From contig JBEDUI010000232.1 in assembly GCA_040414495.1 (NCBI GenBank), positions 1 through 11,798 of the forward strand: DNA of 11,798 bases. Reading direction: 5' to 3'. Positions 1 to 6,921 of this stretch are shown here, piece after piece. The notes below the pieces were generated by a model, which had not been told where the DNA came from, did not search any database, and saw nothing but the letters and a program-made list of their open reading frames with translations. This DNA is from DATAVB01 sp040414495. Its GTDB lineage: Bacteria; Actinomycetota; Actinomycetes; Mycobacteriales; QHCD01. Each line of letters begins with the position of its first letter. The first letter of the stretch is position 1. Both the position numbers and the translations under genes were made by a program.

Positions 1-242
1 CGATCACCAGCCTGTACGGCTGTTTCCGAAACCGCCTGCCGGATATCGCGCAGCAATCCCTGCAATTGGGCACTGGCATTCGGCTCGGCCATCGCGGCCA
101 GTCGGGCTGCTGCGGTGAGCAGGCGCATTGGCGCGTACTCGGCCGCTTCGTCCACTTGTGTTCGGGCAGCGGTCACCAGATAGGCCAGTAGCTCGACTCC
201 CTGGCCCTCATCCAGTACCCGTACGGCTTTCTCAGACGTCAT
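1..242 (-). CDS. Hypothetical protein, DUF6092-like, C-terminus beyond window edge
   Basis: The reading frame starts at ATG 242-240 and stays open to the window edge, giving 80 codons of a longer gene. The N-terminal segment is acidic and Ala/Leu-rich: a helix with ELLAYLVTAAR at about residues 17-27, then DEAAEYAPMRLLTAAARLA at about 31-49. The pattern of a helix, a Glu-Tyr-x-Pro-x-Arg-Leu segment and a second helix resembles the small actinobacterial DUF6092 proteins, whose function is unknown. That assignment is from memory of the family and is only moderately sure. A GGGGGA ribosome-binding site lies 5 nt before the ATG and sits inside a perfect inverted repeat (248-289). The gene follows the VOC gene ending at 305, same strand, 62 nt gap, so the two may be co-transcribed. 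No signal peptide or membrane segment is visible. Confidence 0.7.
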   Translation of the reverse strand, partial: MTSEKAVRVLDEGQGVELLAYLVTAARTQVDEAAEYAPMRLLTAAARLAAMAEPNASAQLQGLLRDIRQAVSETAVQAGD

Positions 243-247
243 GAGCG

Positions 248-289
248 TCCCCCGTCCAGCTCCCCCACAGCGTCCCACTGGACGGGGGA
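248..289 (-). promoter_or_regulatory. Perfect 12-bp inverted repeat (RNA hairpin) over the RBS of the DUF6092-like gene
   Basis: TCCCCCGTCCAG at 248-259 is the exact reverse complement of CTGGACGGGGGA at 278-289, with an 18-nt loop. It lies between the stop of the VOC gene (305) and the start of the next minus-strand gene (242). In the minus-strand transcript the 3' arm contains the GGGGGA ribosome-binding site of the downstream gene, so folding would hide it. No T-run follows, so an intrinsic terminator is less likely than a translation-control hairpin or a protein-binding palindrome. The repeat itself is certain; its function is inferred. Confidence 0.5.
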
Positions 290-304
290 ACTCGCGGCCC
301 TACG

Positions 305-676
305 TCAGAGACACAGGCAGAACGGATGTCCGGCCGGATCGAGGAACACCCGGTACTCGGCCGGGCTCGGCTGCTCCGGCGATTTGGTGGCGCCGAGCTG
401 GACCGCCGCCGCCTCCGCCGCGTCCAGGTCGTCCACCGCCAGGTCGAGGTGGAGTTGCTGTGGCACAGCCGGATCCGGCCAGGTCGGCGGTCGATAATCG
501 GCGGCCCGCTGGAAATCGATCCGGTACGTACCGTCGGACACCACAGTCCAGCCGTCCGGTTCGTCGTAGCCGGCGTGCGTGATCTCCCAACCGAGCAGGT
601 CTCGGTAGAACTCCGCCAGCACCCGGGTGTCCGGGCAGTCGAGGACCACTGAACGCATGCGTGCGATTCCCGCCAT
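305..676 (-). CDS. VOC family protein (glyoxalase/bleomycin-resistance superfamily)
   Basis: A 123-residue protein of the vicinal-oxygen-chelate fold, closest in look to the Glyoxalase_6 group. It has two beta-alpha-beta-beta-beta modules: module 1 around residues 8-55 (VVLDCPD, then FYRDLLGWEIT at 23-33) and module 2 around 73-123 (LHLDLAV with His76, FLDPAGHPFCLCL at the end). His76 and an acidic or His residue near the C-terminus are the usual metal-site positions. Such small proteins dimerise and act in the cytoplasm as isomerases, dioxygenases, thiol transferases or drug-binding proteins; the substrate cannot be read from sequence. The start at 676 has no clear Shine-Dalgarno; an in-frame ATG at residue 7 (658) is a possible alternative. 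It is divergent from a second VOC gene (748), with about 70 bp between them. Confidence 0.88.
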   Translation of the reverse strand: MAGIARMRSVVLDCPDTRVLAEFYRDLLGWEITHAGYDEPDGWTVVSDGTYRIDFQRAADYRPPTWPDPAVPQQLHLDLAVDDLDAAEAAAVQLGATKSPEQPSPAEYRVFLDPAGHPFCLCL

Positions 677-747
677 TGGCTGAGCGTACTGGCAACGCGG
701 CGACGCTTGGGTAACACTGTCTCAGACCAGACGGTGGAGGAATGCCA

Positions 748-1179
748 ATGGCGGAAATACGCGAAATCGTATTCGATTGCGAGCGCTCGTCTGTAGTGGC
801 GCATTTCTGGGCGGGTGTGCTTGATGGGTACGAGGTCCGGGCGTACGACACCGCCGAAATTGAACGGCTCGCGAATTTAGGCCTGACGCCGGAGACCGAT
901 CCGTTGGTCGCCGTGGACGGGCCGGGACCGATCCTGTTCTTTCAGCAGGTGCCGGAGCGTAAGACCGTCAAGAACCGCGTTCACCTTGATGTGCAGGCGA
1001 CCGACCGGCGCAAAGAGGTTGACCGGCTGATAGCGCTTGGAGCGTCGGTTCGGCAGGAGTTCGACGGGAGGACACTCATGGCGGACCCGGAGGGAAACGA
1101 GTTCTGCGTTACGGATACCCGCCGAGTCACAGCAGTCCGAGGTATTCCAATCCGCGATAGCCGCCCGCTGGGTCGGTAA
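748..1179 (+). CDS. VOC family protein with extended C-terminal tail
   Basis: A 143-residue VOC protein (Glyoxalase_6-like). It shows IVFDCERSSVVAHFWAGVL at 8-26, the second-module strand VHLDVQA at 78-84 with His79, and DPEGNEFCV at 113-121, where Glu118 is the usual last metal ligand position. Homologues normally end just after FCV; here about 22 more residues follow, rich in Arg and Pro, and they are read from DNA that on the other strand encodes the end of the Nudix protein. That looks like loss of the original stop codon. The start at 748 is preferred to the ATG at 742 because GGTGGAGG (733-740) is 7 nt from 748 but only 1 nt from 742. The substrate is unknown. It is a divergent neighbour of the other VOC gene (305-676), from which it differs clearly in sequence. 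Confidence 0.87.
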   Translation: MAEIREIVFDCERSSVVAHFWAGVLDGYEVRAYDTAEIERLANLGLTPETDPLVAVDGPGPILFFQQVPERKTVKNRVHLDVQATDRRKEVDRLIALGASVRQEFDGRTLMADPEGNEFCVTDTRRVTAVRGIPIRDSRPLGR

Positions 1180-1648
1180 GCGCGCCCTCTCGCAGCTGCC
1201 GCCGGAAATCGGCCAGGTCGCGCAAAACAACATCGATCTGCTCGGCACCGTCCAGTCGCTGTTCGGTAACGCGCCGGCATTCCGTAGCGACTGCCACCCA
1301 ACGCCTACGCGCCACATTCCCGGCCAACCACGTACTACCAATAATTTCGACCTTACCGACGTAGCCCGTCTCCTCGACCAATTCCCTAGCTGCAGCAGTC
1401 GCGGGTGATTCACCGGCATCGACCCCGCCACCAGGCAATTCGTCCAAGATCCGTCGGGGACCCGGCCGGAATTGCCGCGCCAGAACCACACGCTGCTCAT
1501 CGGTCAGCGCCAGGACTGCCACCGAGTCCGGCCCGGCAACAATGTCCCACTCACATTCGGTTCCATCGGCCAACCGATACCGGTCAGTCCGGACCGAGAC
1601 GAACCCGACCGGACCAGGTCGGGTTCCGATCAGAGTCCACGGCTCCAC
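1127..1648 (-). CDS. Nudix hydrolase
   Basis: A 173-residue Nudix protein with a complete Nudix box: Gly74-x5-Glu80-x7-Arg88-Glu-Leu-x-Glu92-Glu93-x-Gly95-Tyr96 (REUxEExGU form). Nudix enzymes cleave a nucleoside diphosphate linked to another moiety, using Mg2+ or Mn2+ held by the box glutamates. The N-terminal beta-rich part (about residues 14-62, with VSVRTDRYRLADGT and VVLARQFRPG) resembles ADP-ribose pyrophosphatase-like members, but the substrate is not certain. The GTG start at 1648 is chosen because AGGA lies 7 nt upstream and homologues begin near MEPWTL; the open frame runs upstream to 1822 but that part overlaps the kinase gene. It is the last gene of a five-gene minus-strand run, 35 nt after the kinase stop. 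Its 3' end overlaps the VOC gene at 748-1179 by 53 bp, tail to tail. Confidence 0.9.
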   Translation of the reverse strand: MEPWTLIGTRPGPVGFVSVRTDRYRLADGTECEWDIVAGPDSVAVLALTDEQRVVLARQFRPGPRRILDELPGGGVDAGESPATAAARELVEETGYVGKVEIIGSTWLAGNVARRRWVAVATECRRVTEQRLDGAEQIDVVLRDLADFRRQLREGALTDPAGGYRGLEYLGLL

Positions 1649-1683
1649 GCGGCGATCCTGCCAGGTCAGCCCGTACTTTGCAG

Positions 1684-2571
1684 CTAGGCGCCGAGTTCGG
1701 CGAGCGCTTGGCGTAGGAACGGGGTCACGCGGGCCGCGAATTGTCGCGGCGTGTCGGTACATCCCTGATGACGAAAAGCACGCAGCCACTGGGCACCGAG
1801 CCGCCGGGCCGCCAGCCCACACATCAGGTCGAACACGGGCAGGTCCACTGGCTGCGCGCCGACGATATCCACGTAATGCTGCGTCAGCCGCCGTACTCCC
1901 CGCATACCGAAGAGCAGGACCAAATCGGCCCGGCAGTACGCGAGATCAAACCAACGTGATCCGAGCCGCGCACCCGCCCAGTCGACGATTCCGGTCAACG
2001 TGCCGTTGCGCCAAACCATGTTCCCTGGATGAAAATCGCCGTGCATCAGGATCGGGTCGCTGACAGATTGCGGGAGGTGACGCCGGATCGCCTCGACACA
2101 TCGGTCGACTAAGGCGGAACGAACTCCGGCTTCGAAAGCAGCCCGATTTCCCCAAGCCGGCAGTAGCAGTGAACCATTGGCGCCGGCGGTATCCGTCTCA
2201 TGAATGGCGGCGAGCGCCTGCGCGATTTGCCGGAGCCAGCTGTCCAGGTCGGTCGGCTTGACGTCACCCCGACCCGGCAACCGAGACATGACCACCGTTG
2301 GAGAGCCGAACCAGCGCCCGTCGGTATCCAATGCCACCGGTTCTGGCAACGGAACGCCCCTCACCCGCTGGGCAAAGCTCAGCCCGTCCCATTCCCGTTG
2401 AACTCGTTCGTCTCCCGGTGGATAGACCTTGACGATCAGGTCGCCCACGCTCGTGTCGACGGCAAATGTCGCGGCAGCCAAACCACCATTGACGGGCCGT
2501 ACGCCACGGACGGTGGCAGCTGGCGCGAGCTCGGCGAGCATCGCCGACAACCCAACCTCGGACAGAGACAC
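1684..2571 (-). CDS. Aminoglycoside phosphotransferase (APH) family kinase
   Basis: A 295-residue protein with the APH/choline-kinase fold. A nucleotide-binding N-lobe spans about 1-105, with Lys48 in IVKVY as the likely ATP-contacting lysine and VMSRLPG at about 94-100 as hinge. The C-lobe has the catalytic loop HGDFHPGN at 177-184 (catalytic Asp179, Asn184) and the metal-binding IVDW at 195-198 (Asp197). These residues are intact, so it should phosphorylate a hydroxyl on a small molecule. Nothing identifies it as a true aminoglycoside-resistance enzyme; many such actinobacterial proteins have unknown substrates. It starts at GTG 2571, only 11 nt after the stop of the histidine phosphatase gene and without a clear Shine-Dalgarno, so translational coupling is likely. 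The Nudix gene follows after 35 nt. Confidence 0.9.
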   Translation of the reverse strand: MSLSEVGLSAMLAELAPAATVRGVRPVNGGLAAATFAVDTSVGDLIVKVYPPGDERVQREWDGLSFAQRVRGVPLPEPVALDTDGRWFGSPTVVMSRLPGRGDVKPTDLDSWLRQIAQALAAIHETDTAGANGSLLLPAWGNRAAFEAGVRSALVDRCVEAIRRHLPQSVSDPILMHGDFHPGNMVWRNGTLTGIVDWAGARLGSRWFDLAYCRADLVLLFGMRGVRRLTQHYVDIVGAQPVDLPVFDLMCGLAARRLGAQWLRAFRHQGCTDTPRQFAARVTPFLRQALAELGA

Positions 2572-2582
2572 GAAAAGCGATA

Positions 2583-3155
2583 CTAACGATTCTCGGTCAG
2601 ATATTCCGTTTTATGCAGCGCTATGTCGTCGATCACGCGGACGCCGCAGAATTCGATCCCGCGGTCCCCGGTCAGGGCCTCCATCACCATCCCGTGGGTA
2701 ACAGCGATAAACGGTTGATCGTCCAACTCGGCCTGCCGTTGCAGCACACCCAGCGACCGGGCAAGTAACGAAGATCGCGGCTCCCAGGTTCGTATTTCTC
2801 CCGGTGGCCATTCCCCAGCACAACGGGCGAAGTCCGTACCAGCGGCGAGGACCTCATCGAACGTCCGCCACGAGAGTGTGGAATCCGGCAGCCATTCGCG
2901 TAAATCGAATTCAACCGCCGTGAGCGGAAGCCGGGTCTCGGCACCGATAAGGCATGCCGTCTGCAGCGCGCGTGTCATCGGTGACGCGACGATGCGCCGG
3001 GCCCCGTTGCCGCGAAGCCTGCGACCAGCCTCCTTGGCCTGCTCGATTCCCGCGGCGGTCAACGGGGCAAGATCGCGCGCCGGACCCCACCAGCCTTCTC
3101 GATCCAGTTGGCTGGAGCCGGCCTCACCATGACGTACAAGGAAAACTCGGGGCAC
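2583..3155 (-). CDS. Histidine phosphatase family protein
   Basis: A 190-residue member of the histidine phosphatase (phosphoglycerate-mutase-like) superfamily. VFLVRHGE at 4-11 carries the Arg8-His9-Gly10 triad whose histidine forms the phospho-enzyme. SPMTRALQTA at 58-67 gives the second phosphate-binding Arg62, Glu87 (LREW) is the likely acid/base, and THGMVMEAL at 153-161 gives the second His154. The full catalytic set is present. It probably dephosphorylates a small metabolite; the substrate is not readable, and it is not a glycolytic mutase by length. The GTG start at 3155 gives the usual N-terminus (Met-Pro-Arg-Val-Phe) directly before RHG. The open frame extends upstream to 3254 but overlaps DUF899. 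There is no Shine-Dalgarno; the 32-nt gap to the DUF899 stop is AT-rich, which may mean its own promoter and a short or absent leader. Confidence 0.9.
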   Translation of the reverse strand: MPRVFLVRHGEAGSSQLDREGWWGPARDLAPLTAAGIEQAKEAGRRLRGNGARRIVASPMTRALQTACLIGAETRLPLTAVEFDLREWLPDSTLSWRTFDEVLAAGTDFARCAGEWPPGEIRTWEPRSSLLARSLGVLQRQAELDDQPFIAVTHGMVMEALTGDRGIEFCGVRVIDDIALHKTEYLTENR

Positions 3156-3187
3156 GATTAATAAATACCGTACGAAGCGAAATATAG

Positions 3188-3901
3188 TTAGTAAGTCAGC
3201 TGCTCGTACCAGTTGGTGCCGCGGCCTTCCGGGATGAGGTCGAATAGGTTCCACAGCGGCTCGAGAGTGCCGACGTGGCGCGGTTCCTGCCCGGGCTCGG
3301 TCGGTGCGTAGAACAGCTCGGAGCCCCAGAAATGGCGGATGGTCTGACCGTCGCGATGGAATACGTTGAGCATCGGCTTTTGGGTGCCGTCGGCGGCTTC
3401 GGCGTGATAGTCGCGGTTATAGCTGTTGCGCGCCGACGATAGAAGCCGCAACCGCCGCCAACCGCGTTCGGCCGCGAAGGTAGCGAGGCGCCCGATCGAC
3501 GTCTTGGCGGAGACCGCGACATTGACCCGCTGGGAAGCATGTTCGACCGCGCCGTCGAGTTGGTCGAGGAGCGCCGTGCAGGACGGACATGGCGCCTCGA
3601 TCAAGGGCAGCAGCGCGGACTGTCCGCCCGCCGGGCCGGGTGAGGAATCGCCCGGATCGCGGGGAAACATCATGCTGTAGATCACCAGCGAGTCCTTACC
3701 CGGTGCGAACAACTCCGACAGCCGCAGCTCGCCGGTCTGAGTCTCAAATACGTAGTCTTGCGGCACAATGCCGCCAGGCGGCAATTTCCGTCTTTCCGCG
3801 GCTACGGCTTCCATCTGGCTGCGTAGCTCGATCTCCCGCTCCAGCAGGCGATTGCGCGCGGCCCGGTACTCGGCTGACTCTCCAGGAAACGTGACGCTCA
3901 T
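3188..3901 (-). CDS. DUF899 family protein (thioredoxin-like fold)
   Basis: A 237-residue protein matching the DUF899 pattern along its full length. It has an N-terminal helix with EYRAARNRLLEREIELR (11-27), then LPPGGIVPQDYVF, LSELFAPGKDSLVIYSMMF (61-79), a Cys-Pro-Ser-Cys motif at 105-108, LRLLSSARNSYNRDYHAE, PMLNVFHRDGQTIRHFWGSEL and a C-terminal GTLEPLWNLFDLIPEGRG. The family is thioredoxin/AhpC-like in fold, and the CxxC at the end of the first beta-strand region points to a thiol-redox role, but no reaction is established. A stretch rich in Gly, Pro and Ser (about 82-99) before CPSC seems longer than usual. The start at 3901 is well supported by GGGGAGGAG 3 nt before the ATG. It lies 68 nt after the methyltransferase stop, same strand. 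Confidence 0.92.
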   Translation of the reverse strand: MSVTFPGESAEYRAARNRLLEREIELRSQMEAVAAERRKLPPGGIVPQDYVFETQTGELRLSELFAPGKDSLVIYSMMFPRDPGDSSPGPAGGQSALLPLIEAPCPSCTALLDQLDGAVEHASQRVNVAVSAKTSIGRLATFAAERGWRRLRLLSSARNSYNRDYHAEAADGTQKPMLNVFHRDGQTIRHFWGSELFYAPTEPGQEPRHVGTLEPLWNLFDLIPEGRGTNWYEQLTY

Positions 3902-3969
3902 GGCTCCTCCCCTGACTGAGCATGCCGCAGGTAGAGACTAACCGCAGCCGCGGAACTAATCGCGTCGTG

Positions 3970-4680
3970 TCAGCAGTGGACGGACGCGAGCAGCCCGACC
4001 GTGGGCAGCAGTCCGGCGGCGATGCGGCGTTCCTCCGCCTCCCGGATGGCGCCCAGGGCGTCGGCTGCGCGGGTGGCCGGCTCGAGCCAGGCGCCGCCGC
4101 GGCCATCGACCAACCGCCACAGCATGCTCGTGGTCACCGTCGTCACGTTCGAGCCGATACGGTTCAGCGCGGCGAGCATGGCCGAACCCTGATGCAGGTA
4201 ATTGTGCCCGGCAACCCAGGCATCGAGCAGGTCGCCATCGGGGAGTTCCGCCGCAAGCAGGCCGGTGGCGACCAGCATGGCCTGGTTGTCGACGAGGAAA
4301 TGCGCGGCAGCGTGATCCACCCGTTCCCAGGCGAATTCCTCAATGACGATCTGCCCATCAGGAGCCAGTAACGTAGCGGCGTGGGCGAGCAGGTCATCCA
4401 GACTCTCGGCGTGGTGCAGAGAACGGGTGAACAGAACAACGTCGTACTCACCCGACACATCATGCAAATCGGCTTGGATGACGGCCACGCCCCGTTCCTT
4501 CGCGGCCGCGGCCATCTCGGCGTTGCGGTCCACGCCGATGACCTCGTAGCCCACGTCGGTCAGGGCGGCGGCCAAGGCACCGCGGCCGCAGCCCGCCTCG
4601 AGGACTCGAGCCGGCGGCGCTGGCAGCAACGGCTTCAGGTGGGCGATTGTATGGGGCACCGCGACAGTGGTCAGATCCAT
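3970..4680 (-). CDS. Class I SAM-dependent methyltransferase
   Basis: A 236-residue Rossmann-type methyltransferase. Motif I is VLEAGCGRGALA at 26-37. The acidic end of strand beta2 is Asp51 (VIGVDRN), the adenine-side motif is QADLHD at 69-74, and VVLFTRSLHH at 81-90 is the post-beta4 region typical of methyltransferases of the Methyltransf_11/12 type. The second half, with WERVDHAAAHFLV and WRLVDGRGGAWLEPA, should form the substrate side and matches nothing I recognise. The start at 4680 (MDLTTVAVPH) is preferred, with AAGG 8 nt upstream; an in-frame ATG at 4719 would add 13 residues. It is the first gene of the five-gene minus-strand run and is divergent from DUF1801 (160 bp between starts). 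The methyl acceptor is unknown. Confidence 0.88.
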   Translation of the reverse strand: MDLTTVAVPHTIAHLKPLLPAPPARVLEAGCGRGALAAALTDVGYEVIGVDRNAEMAAAAKERGVAVIQADLHDVSGEYDVVLFTRSLHHAESLDDLLAHAATLLAPDGQIVIEEFAWERVDHAAAHFLVDNQAMLVATGLLAAELPDGDLLDAWVAGHNYLHQGSAMLAALNRIGSNVTTVTTSMLWRLVDGRGGAWLEPATRAADALGAIREAEERRIAAGLLPTVGLLASVHC

Positions 4681-4741
4681 TCGCGCAACCTTAGATGGCC
4701 GGCCGTACCGGATGAGCATCGATTATCCAAGACTGTCTACT

Positions 4742-4770
4742 TTGTACGGTCTCGATCTGATCAGTAATCA
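4742..4770 (+). promoter_or_regulatory. Candidate promoter for the DUF1801 gene
   Basis: TTGTAC (4742-4747) and TAATCA (4765-4770) are separated by 17 nt in the divergent region between the methyltransferase and the DUF1801 gene. The spacer ends in the 8-bp palindrome CTGATCAG (4757-4764), and another 8-bp palindrome, GGCGCGCC, follows at 4783-4790. The -10 match is partial, so this is a weak call by eye. Confidence 0.22.
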
Positions 4771-4839
4771 AGAAGCGCCCCTGGCGCGCCCGCACATAAC
4801 CTTCATCTCAGACGTCCCGAACGTGGAAAGGCTCTGATC

Positions 4840-5271
4840 ATGACCGAATCCGACGGCTTCACCGCAGCGGAACGCGCCGCGATGAAGGAGCGCGCCGCCG
4901 AACTACGCGCCGAGGGCAAGAAGGGCGCCAAGAAGGCGGATGGGCTGCAGGCGGTTCTCGACAGCATCGAGAAGATGACGCCGGAGGACCGGGCGTTGGC
5001 CGAGCGCGTGCATGTCACCGTAACCGCGACCGCCCCGGAACTGGAACCCAAGACCTGGTACGGAATGCCCGCCTACGCGAACGCGGCCGGCAAGGTCGTC
5101 GTTTTCTTTCAGAATTCCGGCAAATTCAAATACCGGTATTCAACCCTCGGCTTCCAGGAGGACGCCAACCTCGACGACGGCGACATCTGGCCGGTGTCAT
5201 ACGCCCTACAGAAATGGAGTCCGGCGGTCGAGAAGAAAGTGGTCGCGTTGGTCAAGGCCGCAGTCTCCTGA
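4840..5271 (+). CDS. DUF1801 domain-containing protein
   Basis: A 143-residue protein. The N-terminal part (about 1-35) is a charged helix rich in Ala, Glu and Lys (ERAAMKERAAELRAEGKKG). The DUF1801 domain follows from about residue 36, with VLDSIEKMTPEDRALAERVH, KTWYGMPAYA (71-80), KVVVFFQNSGKFKYRYSTLG (85-104) and ANLDDGDIWPVSYAL (109-123). DUF1801 includes the YdhG-type proteins (some annotated as iron chaperones), and the fold is thought to bind small ligands, but its role in actinomycetes is unknown. The start is supported by GGAAAGG about 8 nt before the ATG. The last 20 bp overlap the end of the convergent APH-like gene. No signal peptide; probably cytoplasmic. Confidence 0.9.
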   Translation: MTESDGFTAAERAAMKERAAELRAEGKKGAKKADGLQAVLDSIEKMTPEDRALAERVHVTVTATAPELEPKTWYGMPAYANAAGKVVVFFQNSGKFKYRYSTLGFQEDANLDDGDIWPVSYALQKWSPAVEKKVVALVKAAVS

Positions 5272-6160
5272 ATTCCCGTTCTTCTGTCAGACTGACGTGA
5301 GCGAGGGATTCGAACGCGGCAAACTGCGCTCGCTCATCAACCGGATCGATTGTGAAGCCTTTTCCGGCGATTCGCCGGAAGAAAGCAATACCCCGGCGAA
5401 GCCGCTCACGAATGATCGGTATCAGAACGCTCGACGGTACGACCGGGCCACCGGATTGTTGGTATGCCGTAAGGAACTCCGTGGCCCGGTCTGGCAGCAG
5501 CGCATCACCCAGTGCGGACTTCCCGAACTCCCAGACCGACCAGGCCAATTCGACGACCAGCGGCCCCCACCAGGCTTCGTCCCAGTCGATCAAGCCAACG
5601 ATCTTCCCGTGTCGACAAAGAATGTTGCGCCAGAAAAAGTCGCCGTGCATCCAACCAGCGGGGCCGGCGCCATGCCACGACCGTAACCATTCGTCCAGGT
5701 CCGTATCCGGGAGCAGTTGTGCCGCCGCTTCTGCGTTGTCACGACCCGGGATATAGCCGTCGCCGGTTCCTGGAAATATTGTGGCAGCGCGATGTAGGCG
5801 GGCCAGCAGATGCCCGGCCTGCCGTAGCTGGGCCGGATCGTCCCGGTCGAGGTGCTCGCCAACGACGAACGGCCAGACGGTCACCGGCAGACCGTCGCAA
5901 AGAAAGGCCCGTTCACCGTTCGACCCGACAAGAGGCGGCACCGCCTCTGACACGATTTTGGAAAGCTCGGCCGCGAGCCGGCAGGTCTGACGCACCTCGG
6001 CCAGCTCGTGGTAGCGCGTCACGCGTACGACCACCGGCGGAACCGAGTCCAGTGTCCAGAGCGAAGAACCGCTCACGCCTGGAGCTAACGGTGTGGCGCG
6101 ACCACTGAGACCGTACCGTTCACCAACGGCCGACAGCAGATCCTCAGAAATGGCTTCCAT
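5252..6160 (-). CDS. Aminoglycoside phosphotransferase (APH) family kinase
   Basis: A 302-residue APH-fold kinase. The catalytic loop is MHGDFFWRN at 171-179 (catalytic Asp174, Asn179) and the metal site is IDWDEAWWGP at 191-200 (Asp192). In the N-lobe, PVVVRVTRY (42-50) has Arg46 where canonical APH enzymes have the ATP-contacting lysine, as I recall is common in uncharacterised actinobacterial members. VWPFVVGEHL (95-104) is the hinge region. It should phosphorylate a small molecule; the substrate is unknown and resistance is not implied. The ATG at 6160 is chosen as the first methionine giving a family-like N-terminus; the frame stays open far upstream (to 6787), but that part is antisense to the RibD_C gene. 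No good Shine-Dalgarno is present. It is only distantly similar to the kinase at 1684-2571. Confidence 0.88.
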   Translation of the reverse strand: MEAISEDLLSAVGERYGLSGRATPLAPGVSGSSLWTLDSVPPVVVRVTRYHELAEVRQTCRLAAELSKIVSEAVPPLVGSNGERAFLCDGLPVTVWPFVVGEHLDRDDPAQLRQAGHLLARLHRAATIFPGTGDGYIPGRDNAEAAAQLLPDTDLDEWLRSWHGAGPAGWMHGDFFWRNILCRHGKIVGLIDWDEAWWGPLVVELAWSVWEFGKSALGDALLPDRATEFLTAYQQSGGPVVPSSVLIPIIRERLRRGIAFFRRIAGKGFTIDPVDERAQFAAFESLAHVSLTEEREFRRLRP

Positions 6161-6277
6161 CGGGCAAACGTAGCGAGCAATGCGACCAAACGCACAGGCT
6201 GAAAAAATCTCGCCGGTCCCCTGTCGAAAGCCCGCCGGCTCGTTCGACGCGTTGCTGGGAGACCGAAAATTCCAGCC

Positions 6278-6291
6278 GGCCCGTGCGGGCC
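6278..6291. repeat. Short GC palindrome before the first RibD_C gene
   Basis: GGCCCG and CGGGCC are perfect 6-bp arms around a 2-nt centre, ending a few bases before the AGAGAGGAAG ribosome-binding region of the gene at 6312. It could be an operator or a small hairpin in the leader. The arms are short and the region is GC-rich, so chance is possible. The rest of the 151-bp divergent gap (6161-6311) shows no other clear signal. Confidence 0.3.
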
Positions 6292-6311
6292 ACACAGAGA
6301 GGAAGCCAACC

Positions 6312-6887
6312 ATGGCACGCGTAATCTGCGACATGTCCATCTCGCTCGACGGGTACGTGACCGGGCCGAATGACAGCCGCGAGAACCCGTTCGGTGACGG
6401 CGCCGGATCACTGCACGACTGGATCTTCGACGCGGCAACTGACGAGGACCGAGCCCTGCTGCAGGAAATGCTCGACGGCGTCGGCGCGATCATCATGGGC
6501 CGAAAGTCGTTCGAGAAGAATGAAGGCGACGGCGGTTGGGGCGAAGGCGGTCCGGTCGGCGATACCCCGTGCTTCGTGGTGACCCATAATCGGCCCACCA
6601 CGCCGTACCCGTCCGTGTACACATTCGTCACCGATGGTGTGGCCAGCGCGATCGAGCAGGCCAAGAAGGTAGCCGGTGACAAGGTTGTTGGGTTGCATGG
6701 CGCAACCGTCATGCAACAGGCGCTTCCGCTCGGTCTGGTCGACGAAGTTCGCGTGCACGTGAACCCGCTACTGCTCGGCGGCGGCACGCCGTTGTTCGGC
6801 GCGCTGGATTCGGCAATCAGCCTCGAACGTACGAAGGTGCTCGCGACCCCGGCCGCGACTCATATCGTGTATCGGGTCGTCCGGTAA
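6312..6887 (+). CDS. Dihydrofolate reductase family protein (RibD C-terminal domain type)
   Basis: A 191-residue protein of the RibD_C/DHFR-like fold. It has SLDGYVTGPN at 11-20, GAIIMGRKSFE at 58-68, CFVVTHN at 87-93, a Rossmann-like VVGLHGATVMQQAL region at 125-138 and HVNPLLLGGGTPLF at 149-162, which is the usual NADPH-contacting glycine-rich turn. Family members are NAD(P)H-dependent reductases; the substrate of the stand-alone actinobacterial type is not known, and it is unlikely to be the housekeeping FolA. The start at 6312 is supported by AGAGAGGAAG (about 8 nt spacing) and by the conserved N-terminus. It lies just upstream of the ECF sigma gene (77-nt gap). A second, more distant paralogue follows the sigma gene at 8068. 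Confidence 0.9.
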   Translation: MARVICDMSISLDGYVTGPNDSRENPFGDGAGSLHDWIFDAATDEDRALLQEMLDGVGAIIMGRKSFEKNEGDGGWGEGGPVGDTPCFVVTHNRPTTPYPSVYTFVTDGVASAIEQAKKVAGDKVVGLHGATVMQQALPLGLVDEVRVHVNPLLLGGGTPLFGALDSAISLERTKVLATPAATHIVYRVVR

Positions 6888-6921
6888 TTTGTCGAATCAC
6901 AGCGGGTCGGCATTTGATCAC

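Noticed and set aside
1649..1822. Upstream extension of the Nudix frame (58 more residues)
   Set aside because: It overlaps the 3' end of the kinase gene, is Arg/Pro/Cys-rich, and the GTG at 1648 has a better ribosome-binding site and a family-like N-terminus.
3156..3254. Upstream extension of the histidine phosphatase frame (33 residues)
   Set aside because: It overlaps the DUF899 gene; the RHG motif in this family sits within the first dozen residues, which fits the GTG at 3155.
6161..6787. N-terminal extension of the APH-like kinase frame, which would make a 511-residue protein
   Set aside because: The extra 209 residues are Ser/Pro/Arg-rich, match no domain and are antisense to the well-supported RibD_C gene at 6312-6887. 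The kinase family starts near 6160.
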